Source: Sphingomonas phyllosphaerae (GTDB taxonomy: Bacteria; Pseudomonadota; Alphaproteobacteria; Sphingomonadales; Sphingomonadaceae). Taken from it: a stretch of DNA of 64,000 nt. The notes beneath the pieces are model-generated. The model made no database searches, was not told the DNA's origin, and saw only the letters and a program-made list of their open reading frames with translations. The translations under genes were made by a program, and so were the position numbers. Positions within the stretch are counted from its first letter, which is position 1. Every line of letters starts with the position of its first letter. The stretch lies in assembly GCF_029623345.1 (NCBI RefSeq), contig NZ_JAPYKH010000017.1, positions 1 to 64,000 on the forward strand. The letters run 5' to 3'. This document shows, in pieces, positions 8,890 to 18,456 of this stretch.

Positions 8890-9276
8890 TCCCTTCTCCG
8901 ATGCAACAGGTATCGTGACGCGTAACCCTCTTCGCTGCCCGTGCCTACCATCGTGCCGGTCGACCATAGGCGTGACGGCCAACGCTGTGCGCAGGCGCGG
9001 GTCACATCTGACACTCAGGCCACGCTGGCCGTGCCGGACATCGTCCTCGTGAGACGCCGCGCCTTGGTCGTCACCGACATCGTACCGCTCGCCGGGCTGG
9101 GCGCCGACGCGATCACCGGCCCGGCGCAACAAGACCCGCTCGTGAACGGTACGCCACCGGCTCCCATGCGCAAACACCGGTTAGCGTGACACGCCAACCG
9201 GCACGCGGCGGACCTCTTTCCCTCAGCGTTGCAACACCGTAATGAACGCGGCGGAGAGTTCCGGGGGAGATCGAAT
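8890..9276. other. Divergent intergenic region
   Basis: About 390 bases between the amidohydrolase and the next plus-strand gene, so it should hold promoters for both. A plus-strand frame of about 80 codons (8941-9189) is open, but it lacks a ribosome site and any family resemblance; I do not call it. Confidence 0.4.
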
Positions 9277-10212
9277 TTGCGCGCTTTTCTGCTCGGTGCC
9301 GTGGCTGCCTCCTTGATCGGCACACTCTCCGTGCCGGCGAGTGGCCAGTTTGGCATGCTGAAGAAGCTGGTGCCGGGCGGCATCAACCTTCCGACGTTGC
9401 GCAAAGAGCCGATATCCACCAGCCTCGCCGACGCCCGTTGGTCTGACCCGACGCAGGATGATTTTACACCTCCTGCCCCCAAGCGCGCGCTGACCGACCT
9501 CCAGCGCACGCCTGCTGGCGGCTTCATCCTCCAGCCCGGCTACTACAGCTTCCACGACCAAAGCTATTGCCTACATGCCGGTACGTATGGGCCGGGCGGC
9601 GGGGACGGGTATCTCTACGCGCCGCCGCTCGGTGCGGCCAAGGATGCGGTCATCACGATCGTGCGCAACTCGGTCCAGCACCCTGAGATACAGCAGCACG
9701 ACATTCAGACGCTCCTTTGGGCGATCGTCGCCCGCGCGAGGCTGGAGGATCTCTCCACAGAGCATAAGGCCATCGCGGCGCAACTGCTGTCGCCGCGTCA
9801 ACTCGCCGCGCTCAACCGATCGGTACTGGACCTGATGTCGCAGGGGCCGATCGCCGACAATCTGCCGCACGAGATACGTCAGGCAATGCAGGCCGAAGCG
9901 GATCTGCGCCGCATGCTGGTGACACCCGGCACCAGCTTCGGCGAACTCGAACGCGTCGCCGTGTTGGCGGGGGCAGCTCCCACCGGCAAGGACAGCCTGG
10001 AGGTGCCGAGCGGGCGCTGGAGCCGTCATCCGGACGGGTATTGGGTGCGATACCTCCCGATGAGCTACTCCAACACCGTCGTAGAGCTCTGGGTACCGAA
10101 TGACGCTTCTGGCGTCGGCGTTGAATTCGACCCGGCGACCCATATAGCGGTGCCCGGCAACACCGCTCGTCAGCGCCTGATCCAGTCCGGACGCGCATAC
10201 AGGACGTCGTAG
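9277..10212 (+). CDS. Exported protein of unknown function
   Basis: About 311 residues from a TTG start at 9277, chosen because GGGGGAG lies seven bases upstream and the product then begins with a clean signal peptide (about residues 1-24, ending PASGQ). A start at 9229 would add 16 polar residues before that peptide. The mature protein is mixed alpha/beta, with two Cys-poor segments rich in Tyr and Gly near residues 80-120 and a helical middle. I recognise no family. It stands alone, diverging from the amidohydrolase. Confidence 0.75.
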   Translation: MRAFLLGAVAASLIGTLSVPASGQFGMLKKLVPGGINLPTLRKEPISTSLADARWSDPTQDDFTPPAPKRALTDLQRTPAGGFILQPGYYSFHDQSYCLHAGTYGPGGGDGYLYAPPLGAAKDAVITIVRNSVQHPEIQQHDIQTLLWAIVARARLEDLSTEHKAIAAQLLSPRQLAALNRSVLDLMSQGPIADNLPHEIRQAMQAEADLRRMLVTPGTSFGELERVAVLAGAAPTGKDSLEVPSGRWSRHPDGYWVRYLPMSYSNTVVELWVPNDASGVGVEFDPATHIAVPGNTARQRLIQSGRAYRTS

Positions 10213-10961
10213 CATCGCGGCGCAATCCGCCAGGCGAAAGACCCTTTGTTTGCGGAGTTGTCCGTCTCCCGGAGCTTTTACGTCGAAGTGCAACATGTCC
10301 GGCTGCCATTGGGCGCTCGCGCGGAACTGGACCGGGTCAAACGCCACCTACGAGTCGTGTAGAGAAGGCCCGTCGACGCCCAAACCCGTCAGGAAGCTGC
10401 AGGGATAACGTCGATACTTGCGCCATTTCAACGGCCGATTCGGCCGTTGATGGTAGCACCTCATCGAAGCGGCTGCTCCTTTGAAGAGGAGCGGGCATGT
10501 GGGTTTCAATCGAGGGAAAACAGGATGCGAGCACATTGAGGATGGTGGCGTGGCTTGCTCGATCCCGTGCCGCTTCGACCGGCTGCGGCGATGGCATGCC
10601 CGTCGACAGAGTCGGCCATGACCAATCGTTGCTTGTTCTCGCCTCGGATCTCGAACGGATCGCGGCGGCCATCGATCAACGCGGCGACGATCCTTCATGG
10701 TGAGCGCGTAAGCGTTCGCCTGAGGGTTGAACGAGCGCTCGCCAGGTTGATGAAGGATCTTACCGAGCTTGGGATACGGCTTAGGCGACGTCACTGCCCT
10801 GCCCTCTCGCGCTGCAACGGGCGGATCCCCGCAATGTGCAATCCGTGAAGACCCACCATCGGTCGTTCAGGTCCGCCACCGCGCTCCCTGACTCTGACCA
10901 TCTGTTCAGCTAACTCGTCCGTCGCTCCGACATGGTCCGAGGAAGGCGGATCTTTTGGTCG
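10213..10961. other. Long non-coding gap with one hairpin
   Basis: About 750 bases without a convincing gene. It holds a perfect hairpin at 10429-10449 (CAACGGCCG, loop ATT, CGGCCGTTG) without a T-tract. A 68-codon frame follows at 10497-10703; its ATG is preceded by GAGGAG at a usable spacing, but the composition is unremarkable and no family is recognised. No insertion-sequence ends or transposase motifs were seen. Confidence 0.4.
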
Positions 10962-12131
10962 TTAACAAACGTGCCGTAGCAGGCGGCGGCTCAGCCAACG
11001 CCGCGCGGGCTCGTCGTAGAGTCTGAGGCTGGCGTACGCGATCACCACCGCCGCGACGACGAGCGCCGCGCCGACGGGCGCGCCGATCCGCGCCGGCACC
11101 TTCCGATCGGCCACCCAAGCGGTGTAGACGTAGATCAGCGGATAATGGGTGATGTAGAGCGGGAAGGACAGGTCGCCGAAGAAGCGCGCGATCCGCACGC
11201 CCGCTCCGGTCGCGGCCCGATGCCCCGCGCCGATCGCGACCACCAGCGGGAACAGCAGCAGCACGCAGGCGGCATCGTACAGGCCGTTGCTCCAATGATG
11301 CGGCGTGTTGCCCCAGCGCGGCAGCGCGAGCGCGACGATCAGCAGCGCGGCGCTGATCGCGAAGGCGTGGCGGTGGGGCAGCCGCCAGCCCGACCGCATC
11401 AGCAGCATGCCGGCAAGGAACGGGTAGCACAGCCGCGCGAGGCCGACATGCACGCCCGCGGCGTCGAGCGACCAGCCGCCGATCAGGTCGCGCCGTGGCC
11501 CGAGCAGCGCCACCTCGAGCAGCAGCGCCGCCGCCAGCGCCGCGAGCACGGTCAGCGCGCGCGCCGACAGTCGCCGCAGCACCAGCGCATAGGCCATGTT
11601 CGCGACATACTCGTAGAACAGCGACCAGGCCGGCCCGTTGAGCGGGTGGATCTCGTCCCAGCCGCGGATGTCGAATTGCTTGGGGAGCGGCAGCAGCGTG
11701 CAGCCGAGCAGCGTGACCAGCAGCATCTGCCACACCGGCGTCGCCGCGATCCTGGGGAACAGCTCGCCTACCTGGAGATAGAAGAGCGCGGCACCCCACA
11801 GGCTGCCCAGCACCACCATCGGCTGGAGCCGGATCAGCCGGCGCAGGTAGAATTCGCCCTGTCGCATCCGTCCCCAGCGGTCGTCATAGGCGTAAGCGAT
11901 GACGAAGCCGGACAGCAGGAAGAAGAAGTCGACCGCGAGGTAACCGTGGTTGATGATCTGCCGCGTCGGGTCGCCGCCGGCATAGGCCTCGAAGGTGTGG
12001 AACAGGACGACCATCAGCGCCGCGACGCCGCGCAGCCCGTCGAGCACGACATAATGGCGCTTCCCCGGCGCCGTCGCGTCGGTCGCCGTCGCCGCCGCGT
12101 CCGATGCGGCACCCGGCGCCGCGCCGCTCAC
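10962..12131 (-). CDS. Acyltransferase family 3 membrane protein
   Basis: A 389-residue protein with about ten transmembrane helices, of the acyltransferase-3 family (OafA/NodX type), which O-acylates sugars and glycans at the membrane. The family signature LDGLRGVAALMVVLFHTFEA (residues about 30-49) contains the conserved Arg and the catalytic-site His. SGFVIAYAY and FGDLSFPLYITHYPL are further family landmarks. Its start overlaps the GH36-like gene by four bases (ATGA), so it is co-translated with a glycosidase. That context suggests an acylated sugar or a modification of the imported glycan. Confidence 0.88.
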   Translation of the reverse strand: MSGAAPGAASDAAATATDATAPGKRHYVVLDGLRGVAALMVVLFHTFEAYAGGDPTRQIINHGYLAVDFFFLLSGFVIAYAYDDRWGRMRQGEFYLRRLIRLQPMVVLGSLWGAALFYLQVGELFPRIAATPVWQMLLVTLLGCTLLPLPKQFDIRGWDEIHPLNGPAWSLFYEYVANMAYALVLRRLSARALTVLAALAAALLLEVALLGPRRDLIGGWSLDAAGVHVGLARLCYPFLAGMLLMRSGWRLPHRHAFAISAALLIVALALPRWGNTPHHWSNGLYDAACVLLLFPLVVAIGAGHRAATGAGVRIARFFGDLSFPLYITHYPLIYVYTAWVADRKVPARIGAPVGAALVVAAVVIAYASLRLYDEPARRWLSRRLLRHVC

Positions 12132-13990
12132 GGTCGCCGGGTCAGCGCCACGATACCCGCGGGCGGCGCGGCGATGACATGCGCGCCCCGCGTCAGGTCG
12201 ATCAGCGTGCGCGACACCACTCGCCCTTCCGCGTCGGTGGAGCGCGCCTCGTAGCGGCCGAGGTCGCGCGTCGCCTCCACCACGAGCCGCGACGCCGCGG
12301 TGGCATTGACCAGGTCGATCGCGCGCGCCGACGCTTCCAGCGCGATGGCGCGATCGGCGTAGGCGGCGACGATCTGCTTGTCGGCGGTCGTGGCGCGGAC
12401 GAGCTCATATTGCGCGTTGATCCCTTCCGGACGGAAGCGCCCGTCGAGCAGCACGTCCCGGTTGGCGCGCCAGTAAGCGAGATAGTGCGTCAGCATCGCG
12501 GCGTGAGCGGGCGTCAGCGTGTCGAGCCGCATCGACACCTGGGGCACCGCGAACAGCGTGTCGAGAAGCTGGAGCGCGGCGGTGTCGCTCGGCTCGTCGG
12601 CATGCCACACGATCGGGTCGGCGTGGACCGGGGTCGCACCGGCGAGCAGCCGCAGGTCGACGATCCGCTGGCGGTTGAGGATCGACTCGTTCGGCGCGTC
12701 CGAGGCGCGCAGCATGTTGCCGAAGGTGCGGATCACCGGGCCGCTATAGGGCTGGCGGAACTCGATCATGACGTCGGGGCGAACCGCGCGCAGCGCCGTC
12801 ATCACGTCCACCATCAGCCGGTTGACCGCCTCGTAGACCGAGGCGATGTCGCGCCTGTCGGCGCGATCGAGGACCGTGGTGTCGTCGCTGCTGAACATGT
12901 CGATGAAGTCGAGCTTGAGCCCGTCCCATCCCCAGTCGCGCACCGCGCGGCGGAAGGTCTCGACCAGATAGGCGCGCACCTCGGGGTAGCGCGGGTCGAG
13001 CACGTTGGTGCGCTGCTCCGCCCAGCGCCGCAGGATCTTGCCGCGGAAACGCGGCAGCACCGCGGCCTCGTCGCCGACCAGCGGCACCGAGAACCACAGC
13101 ATCCCCTTCATCCCGCGCGCGTGCAGCGCGTCGGTGACGACTCGCATCCGCCGCAGCCGCTCGGGCCGCCAGTCGCCCGCATGCGCGTAGCCGCGGTTCG
13201 TGTCGCCGGTCTGCCAGCCGTCGTCGACGATCATCACCTTGAACCCGTGCCGCGCCGCTGCCTCGGCCTCGGCCAGCACCGTCGCCTCGTCGACCGCCTG
13301 GTGATAGCTGTACCAGGTCGAGTCGAGCGGCTCGCGCGCGCCCGGCGGCGCGGGCACCGGCGCCTTGCCGGGCTGGCGCGACCACCAGGCCGCGACTTCC
13401 TCGAGCGCGTCCGCGACGGGGATCGCGCGCGTGTCGAGGCGCAGGCTGGTGGTGTAGCGCGTCAGCGGCGCGTGGCGCTCGCTGAACAGCTCGACGCTGC
13501 CGTAGACGCGCACGTCCTCCTCGCGCAGCTTGGCCGCGAGCAGCACCGGCGTCACCGCCTCCTCGACGGCGACGGTGAGCCGGTTCTGCTCGCCGCGCCC
13601 GTAGAGCGCCAGCACCGGCGCCGCGGCGGTGAGCGTCGAGCGCAGCCGCGTCGACGCGAAATCGGGCACGATCGTCCGGCCCAGGCCCGCGTCGGGTGTC
13701 CACATGCCGGCCATGTCGACCGACGGCTGCGACCAGCGGATCGTCAGACGCGGCGGGGGCGCGGGCGTGGCGCGCGTCAGCGTCAGCACCGCGCGCGCGA
13801 CGCCGGGTGCGATCGGCTTGGCGCGCAGCTCGAGCGCGAAGCCGTCGAGCGCGCCCGCGACGGTCAGCTCAAGCCCGGCGACGGTGAGACTGCGACTCGT
13901 CTCCGTCGCCGCGGGTGGACCCGCCCGCGCCACGGCGGGGGCCGCCAGGAGGCAGGCGGCGAGCGCGCCGGCGAGCGCCACGTTCCTCAT
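12128..13990 (-). CDS. GH36-like alpha-galactosidase/melibiase, exported
   Basis: A 620-residue protein with a signal peptide ending near AVARA (about residue 22), a beta-rich N-terminal domain and a TIM barrel of the GH36/melibiase type. The barrel shows MIVDDGWQ (about residues 233-240), GLKLDFIDMF with the likely nucleophile Asp, and RASDAPNE with the likely acid/base Asp. The C-terminal part is beta-rich. Family members release alpha-linked galactose or related sugars. It lies between the TonB receptor upstream and the acyltransferase downstream on the same strand. The exact sugar is not shown by the sequence. Confidence 0.82.
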   Translation of the reverse strand: MRNVALAGALAACLLAAPAVARAGPPAATETSRSLTVAGLELTVAGALDGFALELRAKPIAPGVARAVLTLTRATPAPPPRLTIRWSQPSVDMAGMWTPDAGLGRTIVPDFASTRLRSTLTAAAPVLALYGRGEQNRLTVAVEEAVTPVLLAAKLREEDVRVYGSVELFSERHAPLTRYTTSLRLDTRAIPVADALEEVAAWWSRQPGKAPVPAPPGAREPLDSTWYSYHQAVDEATVLAEAEAAARHGFKVMIVDDGWQTGDTNRGYAHAGDWRPERLRRMRVVTDALHARGMKGMLWFSVPLVGDEAAVLPRFRGKILRRWAEQRTNVLDPRYPEVRAYLVETFRRAVRDWGWDGLKLDFIDMFSSDDTTVLDRADRRDIASVYEAVNRLMVDVMTALRAVRPDVMIEFRQPYSGPVIRTFGNMLRASDAPNESILNRQRIVDLRLLAGATPVHADPIVWHADEPSDTAALQLLDTLFAVPQVSMRLDTLTPAHAAMLTHYLAYWRANRDVLLDGRFRPEGINAQYELVRATTADKQIVAAYADRAIALEASARAIDLVNATAASRLVVEATRDLGRYEARSTDAEGRVVSRTLIDLTRGAHVIAAPPAGIVALTRRP

Positions 13991-14009
13991 GACGCCCTCC
14001 CCGCCGCGG

Positions 14010-16880
14010 TCAGAACTTCAGCCGCGCGCCGAAATTGTAGCGCGCGCCGGTCTCCTGGAGCAGCAGGAAGCGCTCCTCGATCGCGGACCATTCGTGGATC
14101 CGCTGGTTGGTGACGTTGACGCCCTGGACGTAGATCTGGACGTTGGGCGTGATGTCGTAGCCGACGTTGAAGTCGAACTGGCCGTAGCTCGATCGGTTGC
14201 GCGGCCGCCCCTGGTCCGAACGGCACGAACGCAGGTATTCGGACCGCCAGTTGTACGAGCCGCGGGCAGAGATGCCGTATTTCTCGTAGAACACGCTGCC
14301 GTTCGCCGAATGCGGCGAGAGGCCGTTGTAGCCGCACTCATAGTCGGCCAGCGAGGCGTCGCGCTCGGCCTTGCTCTCGACATAGGTGTAATTGCCCGCG
14401 AGGCCGAAGCCGGACAGCGGACCGGGCAGGAAGTCGAGCGAGTACTGCCCGCCGACCTCGATGCCGCGGATCCAGCCGGTCTGGCCATTGCGCGTACGCG
14501 TGTCCTGGAAGGTGCGGCCGAAGCGCTCGACCGGCAGCGTCTGCAGTTCGAGGAAGTTGCTGAGGTCCTTGTAGAAGGCGCCGGCGCTCAGATAGCTGAT
14601 CGAGTTGAAGTAATATTCCAGAGAGATGTCGTAGTTGGTCGACTTGAACGGTTCCAGCGTCGGGTTGCCGCCGCTCGACTGCGGCACCGAGACGCGGCCC
14701 CCGTACGAATTGTCGACGCCCAGATCGGTCAGCGTCGGTCGGGTGACGGTCTGCGAGAAAGCCGCGCGCGCGATGAACTTGTCGGTGACGTTGAACTTGA
14801 TGTTGGCCGACGGCAGCGCGTTGACGTAGCTGTTGCGGATCGAGACCGGCGTCGAGTCGCCGTAGGTGAAGACCAAGGTGTCGTCGCCGCGCGTGTTGGT
14901 GATGTTGATGACCGGCTGGGCGAAGCCGCGCGACACGGTCTGGGTGCGCACCACGCGCACGCCGGCGTTGGCACTCCAGCTCTCGCCGCCGAACGACATG
15001 GCGATATAGCCGGCGAGCAGCCGCTCGTTGACGTTGGCGGTGCTGCCGACATTCTCGCGCACGCCGTAGGGGCCGCCGGGCAGCGCCAGCAGGCGCGCCG
15101 CCTCGGCGGCCTGCTCCGCCGCGGTCCGTCCCTGGCGGGCGCGGGCGAGGTTGGCGGGATCGGAGAGGAAGGCGATCACCGCGTCGGTGTCGTAGGTGAA
15201 GAACTGCCCGGGCGCGTTCTGCGCGCCGGAGACGCCTTTGAGAAAATTGTCGAGCGTGTACGGCGACAGCAGCGACTGGTCGACCGGGATGTCATAGCCG
15301 CAATAGGCGCAATTGCCGTCGGAATTGCTGAAGAAGCGACGGATCTTGGTGCGATCCGAATAGGCCATGCCGATCCGGACCGAGCGCAGCACGCTGTCGT
15401 GGATCTTATAGTCCGTATCGATGTGATATTCCGAGCTCGTGTCGCGCACGCGATTGGCATCGATGCCGGTGAAGTGCGCACGCATCAGCGACGGGTCAGT
15501 GATGTTGCCGAAGTTGGACGCGGTCGGCACGTCGTCGCCCACGTTGAGGTCGAACCGCGGGCTGGTCTGCGCGAGCGAGCCGATGACGACGAACTGCGTG
15601 GGGTTGCGCTGCGTCGCGCGTGTCCGCGACGCGTCGAGCCGCACCTCGACGTCTTCGGTCGGGTTCCACTTGAGGTTGCCGCCGACCTGGTAGGTCTCGG
15701 TGCGACGGTCGTTGTTGTTGACGATATTGTCGTTCTGCGAGAGCGACACGCGGTCCGCCAGCAGCGGGTTGGCGGCGAGGAACTGCTGCCCGGGCCGGTT
15801 GAAACCGATCGCCGAGGCGGTGTCGTCGAGCTCCAGGCCGATATAGGGCGCCGAATAGAAGTTGGCGAAAATGTTCCGGTGCGTGAACACGTCGAACTTG
15901 GAGTAGATGCCGTCGACCGTCAGCAGCAGCTGGTCGGTCACCTGCGCCTGGACCGCGCCCGCCAGGTTGATCCGGCGACGCCGATCGAGCTGGCGCGCGA
16001 AGGCGAGGTTCTGCGGCACGTTGACGGTGGCGCCGGTGTTGCCCAGCGCGCCCGTCGTCAGCCCGGTCGAGCTCGCGCTGCCGTTGACGACGTTCTGCGG
16101 TCCGAACAGCCAGCCATCGGTCTGGATATAGTCGAGCTGGCTGCGCCGGTCGGTATAGGAGCCCGACAGCACGATGCCGAGCGTCTTGGCCTCGTTGGTC
16201 AGCGAGGTCACCGCCGAGAAATCGGGACTGAGCTTCTCGCGCAGCGTGTCGTAGATGCCGCCCGCCGAGGCGGCGACGTGGAAGCCGCTGCGGCCGTCGA
16301 GCGGGCGCGCCGTGATGACGTTGACCGTGGCGCCGATGCCGCCTTCCTGCAACTCGGGCACGCTCGACTTGAACACGTCGGTACGTTGGATCATGTTCGA
16401 CGACAGCACGTCGAACGAGAACTCGCGGCCGGGATTGTCGGTCGCCATCACGCGGCCGTTGACGAGCACCGTGTTGAACTCGGGCCCGAGCCCGCGCACC
16501 GTGATGAATTGGCCCTCGCCGCCCGAGCGGTCGATCGCCACGCCGGTGATGCGCTGGAGCGATTCCGCGATATTGGCGTCGGGGAACTTGCCGACATCCT
16601 CGGCCGAAATGGTGTCGACGATCTGCTGTGCGTCGCGCTTGATCCGCGCCGACGAGGCGAGGCTGCCGCGGATGCCGGTGACGACGATCTCGTCGGAGAC
16701 GTCGCTCTCGCCCGGCCCGACCTGCGCCGCAACGGGCGTCGGCTCCTGCTCCGTGCCGGGCGGGCTGGTGACGGGCGCCCCCGCCGCGGGCTGCGCGGTC
16801 TGCGGTGTGTCCTGCGCCGAGGCTGGAGACGCGACGATCATTCCGCTGGCGAGCAGCGCTGCCTTGACTGAAACCTTCAT
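14010..16880 (-). CDS. TonB-dependent outer membrane receptor
   Basis: A 956-residue outer membrane receptor. A signal peptide (about residues 1-23) and a Pro/Ala-rich linker lead to a TonB-box-like EIVVTGIRGSL (about 65-75). The plug domain carries DVGKFPDANIAESLQRI, then TVRGLGPEFNTVLVNGR and GGIGATVNV. The beta-barrel ends with the terminal Phe in GARLKF. This is the large receptor type that sphingomonads and Caulobacter use for oligosaccharides. The 20-base gap to the GH36-like gene suggests one operon that imports and cleaves a glycan. The substrate is inferred from context only. Confidence 0.93.
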   Translation of the reverse strand: MKVSVKAALLASGMIVASPASAQDTPQTAQPAAGAPVTSPPGTEQEPTPVAAQVGPGESDVSDEIVVTGIRGSLASSARIKRDAQQIVDTISAEDVGKFPDANIAESLQRITGVAIDRSGGEGQFITVRGLGPEFNTVLVNGRVMATDNPGREFSFDVLSSNMIQRTDVFKSSVPELQEGGIGATVNVITARPLDGRSGFHVAASAGGIYDTLREKLSPDFSAVTSLTNEAKTLGIVLSGSYTDRRSQLDYIQTDGWLFGPQNVVNGSASSTGLTTGALGNTGATVNVPQNLAFARQLDRRRRINLAGAVQAQVTDQLLLTVDGIYSKFDVFTHRNIFANFYSAPYIGLELDDTASAIGFNRPGQQFLAANPLLADRVSLSQNDNIVNNNDRRTETYQVGGNLKWNPTEDVEVRLDASRTRATQRNPTQFVVIGSLAQTSPRFDLNVGDDVPTASNFGNITDPSLMRAHFTGIDANRVRDTSSEYHIDTDYKIHDSVLRSVRIGMAYSDRTKIRRFFSNSDGNCAYCGYDIPVDQSLLSPYTLDNFLKGVSGAQNAPGQFFTYDTDAVIAFLSDPANLARARQGRTAAEQAAEAARLLALPGGPYGVRENVGSTANVNERLLAGYIAMSFGGESWSANAGVRVVRTQTVSRGFAQPVINITNTRGDDTLVFTYGDSTPVSIRNSYVNALPSANIKFNVTDKFIARAAFSQTVTRPTLTDLGVDNSYGGRVSVPQSSGGNPTLEPFKSTNYDISLEYYFNSISYLSAGAFYKDLSNFLELQTLPVERFGRTFQDTRTRNGQTGWIRGIEVGGQYSLDFLPGPLSGFGLAGNYTYVESKAERDASLADYECGYNGLSPHSANGSVFYEKYGISARGSYNWRSEYLRSCRSDQGRPRNRSSYGQFDFNVGYDITPNVQIYVQGVNVTNQRIHEWSAIEERFLLLQETGARYNFGARLKF

Positions 16881-16935
16881 TTCAATCCTCCCCGATGTGA
16901 AGGCCGATCTGCGCCGACCATTTGTTATGATCTAT

Positions 16936-16946
16936 CTGGTAACCAG
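16936..16946. promoter_or_regulatory. Palindromic candidate operator upstream of the TonB receptor
   Basis: CTGGTAACCAG is a perfect 5-1-5 palindrome 56 bases upstream of the receptor start. TGGTnnACCA-like boxes are typical of GntR/FadR-type repressors. No regulator gene is adjacent, so the binding protein is unknown and the site could be chance. Confidence 0.4.
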
Positions 16947-17273
16947 TCTCGGCAGCCTTGAGCAAGCGCTATTCTCAGCCTTTGATCGGAATAGCGCTGC
17001 TCTCACCATCGCTGTAAATTTTGCCCAGTCCGTGCCCGACCCGAGCGATCGAAGGTATTGTGCTTGGCCAGTCAGCTCAGGCAAGGACGCTTGCTCAGCA
17101 GACGCTAGCGACCTCATCAGCTATATCGGTGGCTCGTCCGCAAACGGTGCGTATGAAAACGCGGCACGCGATGTGACAGTGACCGACTCTCGGCCATTCA
17201 GCCTGCCCTTCCCGTCCGCTCACACCGGTCATTCGTTAAGGCGAGGATCGAGGCAGCGATGTCGAGCGGTCGT
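16947..17273. other. Intergenic region upstream of the TonB receptor
   Basis: About 330 bases with no credible gene on either strand. It lies between the receptor promoter region and the 3' end of the next minus-strand gene. No repeat or RNA was recognised. Confidence 0.4.
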
Positions 17274-17642
17274 TCACGCGTGTGGCTCTTGCGTCGGTGG
17301 CAACGCGGGCAGGTGACGGCTCGCCCTGGTCTCCAGTAGCCGGATGAGTTCGGGCTGCATGAAGGCGTAGTCGTCCGGTATGTGTAGGCAGACCACGCGC
17401 CTGTCCCCAAGAACCGCTCGGAAGCGCCGCTGCAGCTTGCTCCGGTGCGCCTTCTCCATGACGAAAATCACATCGGCCCACGCGACCAGCTCGGCCGTAA
17501 GCGGATTTCCAGCATCGTGGTTGGTGCCGGCGGAGTCCACCTCCAGGTCCTGCCGGCGCGAGAACACCTGCTCGGCCGATGGGCTGCGCAACCTGTTCTG
17601 GCTGCACACGAACAGCACCGTCTGTACGCGGGCGCGCTTCAA
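17274..17642 (-). CDS. Low-molecular-weight protein tyrosine phosphatase-like protein
   Basis: A 122-residue single-domain protein with the phosphatase P-loop near its N-terminus: FVCSQNRLRSPSAEQVF, which fits the C-x5-R signature (Cys about residue 13, Arg about 19). FVMEKAH and the following basic segment fit the family. The usual C-terminal DP catalytic motif appears as IPDDY. This is the short subgroup found widely in proteobacteria, shorter than true LMW-PTPs (about 150). The substrate is unknown. It stands alone. Confidence 0.8.
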   Translation of the reverse strand: MKRARVQTVLFVCSQNRLRSPSAEQVFSRRQDLEVDSAGTNHDAGNPLTAELVAWADVIFVMEKAHRSKLQRRFRAVLGDRRVVCLHIPDDYAFMQPELIRLLETRASRHLPALPPTQEPHA

Positions 17643-17860
17643 TCCCAGCCCCTAAAGGCCGCGCTAGGCGAGCGGACCGCGAGAATGCCTGTAACGCCAT
17701 TGATCGCGTGGATGGTGAGCCGTGTAAGTGCCATCAGCCCGGCGCATGATAATCGTGCCGTCCCCAGGGCTGCCGCTCGGTGGCGGCTCTTTACCGAACG
17801 CTCGCTTGCAGAGGCATCTACAAGCCATCTGGAAAACGGCAGAAATCCTACCTATTTCCT

Positions 17861-17937
17861 TGGTCGGGGCGACAGGATTCGAACCTGCGACCCCCACACC
17901 CCCAGTGTGATGCGCTACCAGGCTGCGCTACGCCCCG
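17861..17937 (-). tRNA. tRNA-Pro (anticodon GGG)
   Basis: A complete cloverleaf on the minus strand: acceptor CGGGGCG with CGCCCCG, D-arm GCGC-AGCCTGGTA-GCGC, anticodon stem TCACA/TGTGG with loop CTGGGGG (anticodon GGG), T-arm GCAGGTTCGAATCCTGT, and an encoded CCA. It sits alone between genes, and a broken copy of its 3' half is at 4062-4111. Confidence 0.95.
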
Positions 17938-18116
17938 ACCGAGGGGGCGCCTCTACGCGCGGTCGCCGGGCATTGCAAGCGGCTAGGCACGGGGTGCCGC
18001 GGACGGCACGCGCCGTGGCGGGGCGAGCCTGTGTTGCGCGCGCGCCCCGGCGATGATAGCGGCAGCGGCTTCGTGCGGCCGGGTTTCGGCCGCCCCAATG
18101 TCATGCACGGAATTCG

Positions 18117-18455
18117 ATGCTCATTCCTTCCGCTTACGCGCAGACGGCCGGTGGCGCCGCCCAGAGCGGCGGCCTCGCCGGCTTCATCAGCCTGGCGCCG
18201 CTCCTGCTGGTGTTCGTCGTCTTCTATTTCCTGATGATCCGCCCGCAGCAGAGCCGGATGAAGTCGCTCCAGAGCGCGATCGCCGCGGTCAAGAAGGGCG
18301 ATTCGGTCGTGACCGCGGGCGGCTTGGTCGGCCGCGTCACCAAGGTGGAGGAGGGTTTCGTCGAGGTCGAGATCGCGCCCAACACCCGCGTCCGCGTCGT
18401 CAAGGCGACGCTGGCGGAAGTGACGCCGCTCGGCGGCAAGCCGGCGAACGACTGA
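18117..18455 (+). CDS. yajC: Preprotein translocase subunit YajC
   Basis: A 112-residue protein with one transmembrane helix (about residues 24-42, followed by the classic YFLMIRPQQSRMK) and a soluble cytoplasmic domain containing VVTAGGLVGRVTKV. YajC associates with SecDF-SecYEG. It ends one base before secD, the usual yajC-secD-secF order. Confidence 0.96.
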   Translation: MLIPSAYAQTAGGAAQSGGLAGFISLAPLLLVFVVFYFLMIRPQQSRMKSLQSAIAAVKKGDSVVTAGGLVGRVTKVEEGFVEVEIAPNTRVRVVKATLAEVTPLGGKPAND

Positions 18456-18456
18456 C

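Noticed and set aside
8941..9189. Plus-strand frame of 82 codons before the exported protein
   Set aside because: There is no ribosome site, family or compositional support; the region more likely holds divergent promoters.
10348..10794. Minus-strand frame considered as a decayed transposase
   Set aside because: No catalytic triad motif, terminal inverted repeats or target duplication could be found, so I do not call a mobile element.
13629..16871. Open frame of about 1080 codons opposite the TonB-dependent receptor
   Set aside because: It is an antisense shadow caused by high GC codon bias; its translation is Arg/Gly/Val/Asp-rich with no family motif, and the receptor on the other strand is certain.
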